A DNA stretch of 7,543 nucleotides from the NCBI GenBank assembly GCA_039927975.1, contig JBDSTZ010000271.1:1-7543 (forward strand). The letters are read 5' to 3'. A program made the translations under genes and the position numbers. The notes under the pieces were generated by a model that was not told the origin of the DNA, did no database searches, and was given only the letters and a program-made list of their open reading frames with translations. The DNA is from JBDSTZ01 sp039927975 (GTDB lineage Bacteria > Pseudomonadota > Gammaproteobacteria > Burkholderiales > Burkholderiaceae_D). Below, piece after piece: positions 6,012 through 7,543 of this stretch; the first letter of the stretch is position 1, and each line of letters starts with the position of its first letter.

Positions 6012-6670
6012 TGGCACTGAGCAAGGACACCAGCGGCACGACCTCGTTGATTCTGGAAGTGCCAGCGTACTGGGAAGAGGCGAAGGCCGAACTCATGAAG
6101 CGCGACCGCATCATGAAGAAATTGATCCCGCAATTCGGCGACCTGCACCTGGTCGGCCATCCGGATCCCTTTACCACGCTGGCGCGCTCGGTGGTCGGCC
6201 AGCAGGTCACCACCAAGGCGGCCGACCTGGCCTGGAACAAGCTGCAGCTGGCCTGTCCGAAGATCACGCCGGCCCAGGTCATCAAGGCCGGCGCCGAGCA
6301 GCTCGCCACCTGCGGGCTGTCGAAGCGCAAGACCGAATACATCCTCGACCTGGCCGACCACTTCAAGGCCAAGCGCGTGCACGCGAGCCTGTGGGCCGAG
6401 ATGGACGACGAGGCCGTCATCGCCGAGCTGGTGCAGATTCGCGGCATCACGCGCTGGACAGCCGAGATGTTTCTGATATTTAATCTCTTGCGGCCGAACG
6501 TGCTGCCGCTTGACGATGCCGGCCTGATCCAGGGGATCAGCCAGAATTATTTTTCCGGCGAGCCCGTTTCGCGCAGCGATGCGCGCGAAGTGGCCGCCAA
6601 TTGGGAACCGTTCCGCACCGTCGCCACCTGGTACTTATGGCGTAGCCTGGACCCGGTTCCGGTAGAATAG
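6008..6670 (+). CDS. DNA-3-methyladenine glycosylase II family protein (AlkA-like, HhH-GPD)
   Basis: This 220-residue base-excision repair enzyme should remove alkylated purines such as 3-methyladenine from DNA, leaving abasic sites. It has the HhH-GPD core: FTTLARSVVGQQVTTKAA (55-72), the helix-hairpin-helix IRGITRWTAEMFL (144-156), and VLPLDDAGL (165-173), where D170 lines up with the catalytic Asp of AlkA (D238). The N-terminal TATA-box-like domain of E. coli AlkA (282 residues) is absent, making this the short form common in many bacteria. There are no Cys ligands for an iron-sulfur cluster at the C terminus, against a Nth or MutY assignment. The start is ATG 6008, overlapping the cysS TGA as ATGA, with a second ATG at 6011. 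No ribosome site is visible, so expression probably depends on cysS translation. Exact substrate range is not readable. Confidence 0.88.
   Translation: MMALSKDTSGTTSLILEVPAYWEEAKAELMKRDRIMKKLIPQFGDLHLVGHPDPFTTLARSVVGQQVTTKAADLAWNKLQLACPKITPAQVIKAGAEQLATCGLSKRKTEYILDLADHFKAKRVHASLWAEMDDEAVIAELVQIRGITRWTAEMFLIFNLLRPNVLPLDDAGLIQGISQNYFSGEPVSRSDAREVAANWEPFRTVATWYLWRSLDPVPVE
6663..6668 (+). promoter_or_regulatory. Possible -10 element for accA
   Basis: TAGAAT matches five of six bases of the -10 consensus and lies over the last codons of the glycosylase gene, 58 bases before the accA ATG. No clear -35 lies 16-19 bases upstream and there is no TGN extension. accA may therefore be read partly or wholly from the cysS promoter. 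Confidence 0.3.
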
Positions 6671-6680
6671 CGCCTGTATC

Positions 6681-6705
6681 GGCCGCGCCTGGGTGTTGCG
6701 CGGCC
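6681..6705 (+). promoter_or_regulatory. Perfect 8-bp hairpin in the accA leader
   Basis: GGCCGCGC (6681-6688) and GCGCGGCC (6698-6705) are perfect complements around a 9-base loop. The stem is all G-C and should be very stable in RNA. It is followed by ggaaataactc rather than a T run, so it does not look like an intrinsic terminator. It ends 11 bases before the accA ribosome site GGAGG (6717-6721). It could slow polymerase, protect a processed 5' end or influence accA translation. Confidence 0.5.
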
Positions 6706-6725
6706 GGAAATAACTCGGAGGTACA

Positions 6726-7543
6726 ATGACTAAAACAACTTTCCTCAACTTTGAGCAGCCAATCGCCGAGCTCGATTCCAAGATTGAAGAGCTGCGTTTC
6801 GTGCAGGACGATTCCGCCGTCGACATCTCCGAAGAGATCGACCGCCTGGCCAAGAAGAGCCAGCAGCTGACCAAAGACATCTACGCCAAGCTCACGCCGT
6901 GGCAAGTTTCCCAGATCTCGCGCCACCCGCAACGTCCGTACACCATGGACTACGTGAACGACATCTTCACCGACTTCCACGAGCTGCATGGCGACCGTTC
7001 GTTCGCCGACGACCTGTCGATCGTCGGCGGCCTGGCCCGCTTCAACGGCCAGTCCTGCATGGTGATCGGCCATCAAAAAGGCCGCGACACCAAGGAACGG
7101 GCGATGCGCAACTTCGGCATGCCCAAGCCGGAAGGCTACCGCAAGGCCATGCGCCTGATGAAGCTGGCCGAGAAATTCGGCCTGCCGGTGTTCACCTTTG
7201 TCGACACCACCGGCGCCTGGCCCGGCATCGACGCCGAAGAGCGCGGCCAGTCCGAAGCGATCGGCCACAACCTGTACGTCATGGCCGAACTGAAAGTGCC
7301 GCTGATCGCCACCATCATCGGCGAGGGCGGCTCGGGCGGCGCGCTGGCGCTGGCGGTGGGCGACGCCGTGCTGATGCTGCAATACTCGACCTATTCGGTG
7401 ATTTCGCCGGAAGGCTGCGCCTCGATCCTGTGGAAGACCGCCGAGCGCGCGTCGGACGCCGCCGAAGCGCTGGGCCTGACCGCGCACCGCCTCAAGGCCA
7501 TGGGCCTGATCGACAAGATCATCAACGAACCGCTGGGCGGCGC
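6726..7543 (+). CDS. accA: Acetyl-CoA carboxylase carboxyltransferase subunit alpha (partial, 3' end outside window)
   Basis: AccA pairs with AccD to transfer the carboxyl group from biotin on AccB to acetyl-CoA, making malonyl-CoA for fatty acid synthesis in the cytoplasm. The window holds the first 272 codons of a protein usually about 320 residues long; no stop is reached. It starts MTKTTFLNFEQPIAELDSKI, a helical N-terminal segment, then the crotonase-like fold with GHQKGRD, RNFGMPKPEGYRKA, EERGQSEAIG, GEGGSGGALA and YSVISPEGCASILWK, all family hallmarks. The start at 6726 has GGAGG (6717-6721) four bases upstream. One conserved stretch differs from the form I remember: residues 160-169 read DTTGAWPGID where DTPGAYPGxG is usual. 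The gene follows the glycosylase by 55 bases, with a strong hairpin between them. Confidence 0.95.
   Translation, partial: MTKTTFLNFEQPIAELDSKIEELRFVQDDSAVDISEEIDRLAKKSQQLTKDIYAKLTPWQVSQISRHPQRPYTMDYVNDIFTDFHELHGDRSFADDLSIVGGLARFNGQSCMVIGHQKGRDTKERAMRNFGMPKPEGYRKAMRLMKLAEKFGLPVFTFVDTTGAWPGIDAEERGQSEAIGHNLYVMAELKVPLIATIIGEGGSGGALALAVGDAVLMLQYSTYSVISPEGCASILWKTAERASDAAEALGLTAHRLKAMGLIDKIINEPLGG

Noticed and set aside
4482..6017. A 511-codon open frame on the minus strand antisense to nearly all of cysS
   Set aside because: It mirrors cysS codon structure in GC-rich DNA; its Val/Arg/His/Gln-rich translation has no recognisable motif and cysS on the other strand is certain.
6537..7487. A 316-codon minus-strand open frame opposite accA
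   Set aside because: It is a shadow of accA, which is unmistakable, and no ribosome site or family motif is visible.

Overview
The window is GC-rich chromosomal DNA, apparently from a beta-proteobacterium of the Oxalobacteraceae (Massilia, Duganella or Janthinobacterium type). That placement is inferred from the gene order lpxH-ppiB-ppiA / cysS-glycosylase-accA and from protein character as I remember it; no search was run. It is mostly conserved core genome. No rRNA, tRNA, mobile element, CRISPR array or long repeat was seen, and no gene-free stretch exceeds 300 bases.

Left part (26-2318, minus strand): a compact three-gene cassette made of a YtrA-subfamily GntR regulator, an ABC ATPase and an ABC-2 type permease. 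Each junction is a 4-base ATGA overlap. A near-consensus sigma70 promoter (TTGACA, 16 bp, TATAGT) precedes it, and a GGTG-N16-CACC inverted repeat lies over the -10 element. This looks like a self-regulated efflux or stress cassette whose ligand and substrate are unknown.

Middle part (2350-4353, minus strand): ppiA (periplasmic cyclophilin), ppiB (cytoplasmic cyclophilin) and lpxH (lipid A synthesis), read in that order. No intrinsic terminator is visible between lpxH and the regulator promoter, so some read-through into the ABC cassette is possible.

Right part (4450-7543, plus strand): cysS (cysteinyl-tRNA synthetase), an AlkA-like DNA glycosylase whose ATG overlaps the cysS stop, and the first 272 codons of accA (acetyl-CoA carboxylase carboxyltransferase alpha), which runs off the window. 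The 263-base gap between ppiA and cysS appears to hold two divergent extended -10 promoters one base apart, then a cysS leader with nested inverted repeats. A perfect 8-bp hairpin lies in the accA leader.

No clearly new biological system is visible. The best leads are the promoter/operator of the GntR-ABC cassette, the cysS/ppiA divergent promoter with its structured leader, and an unusual sequence in a normally invariant AccA motif.
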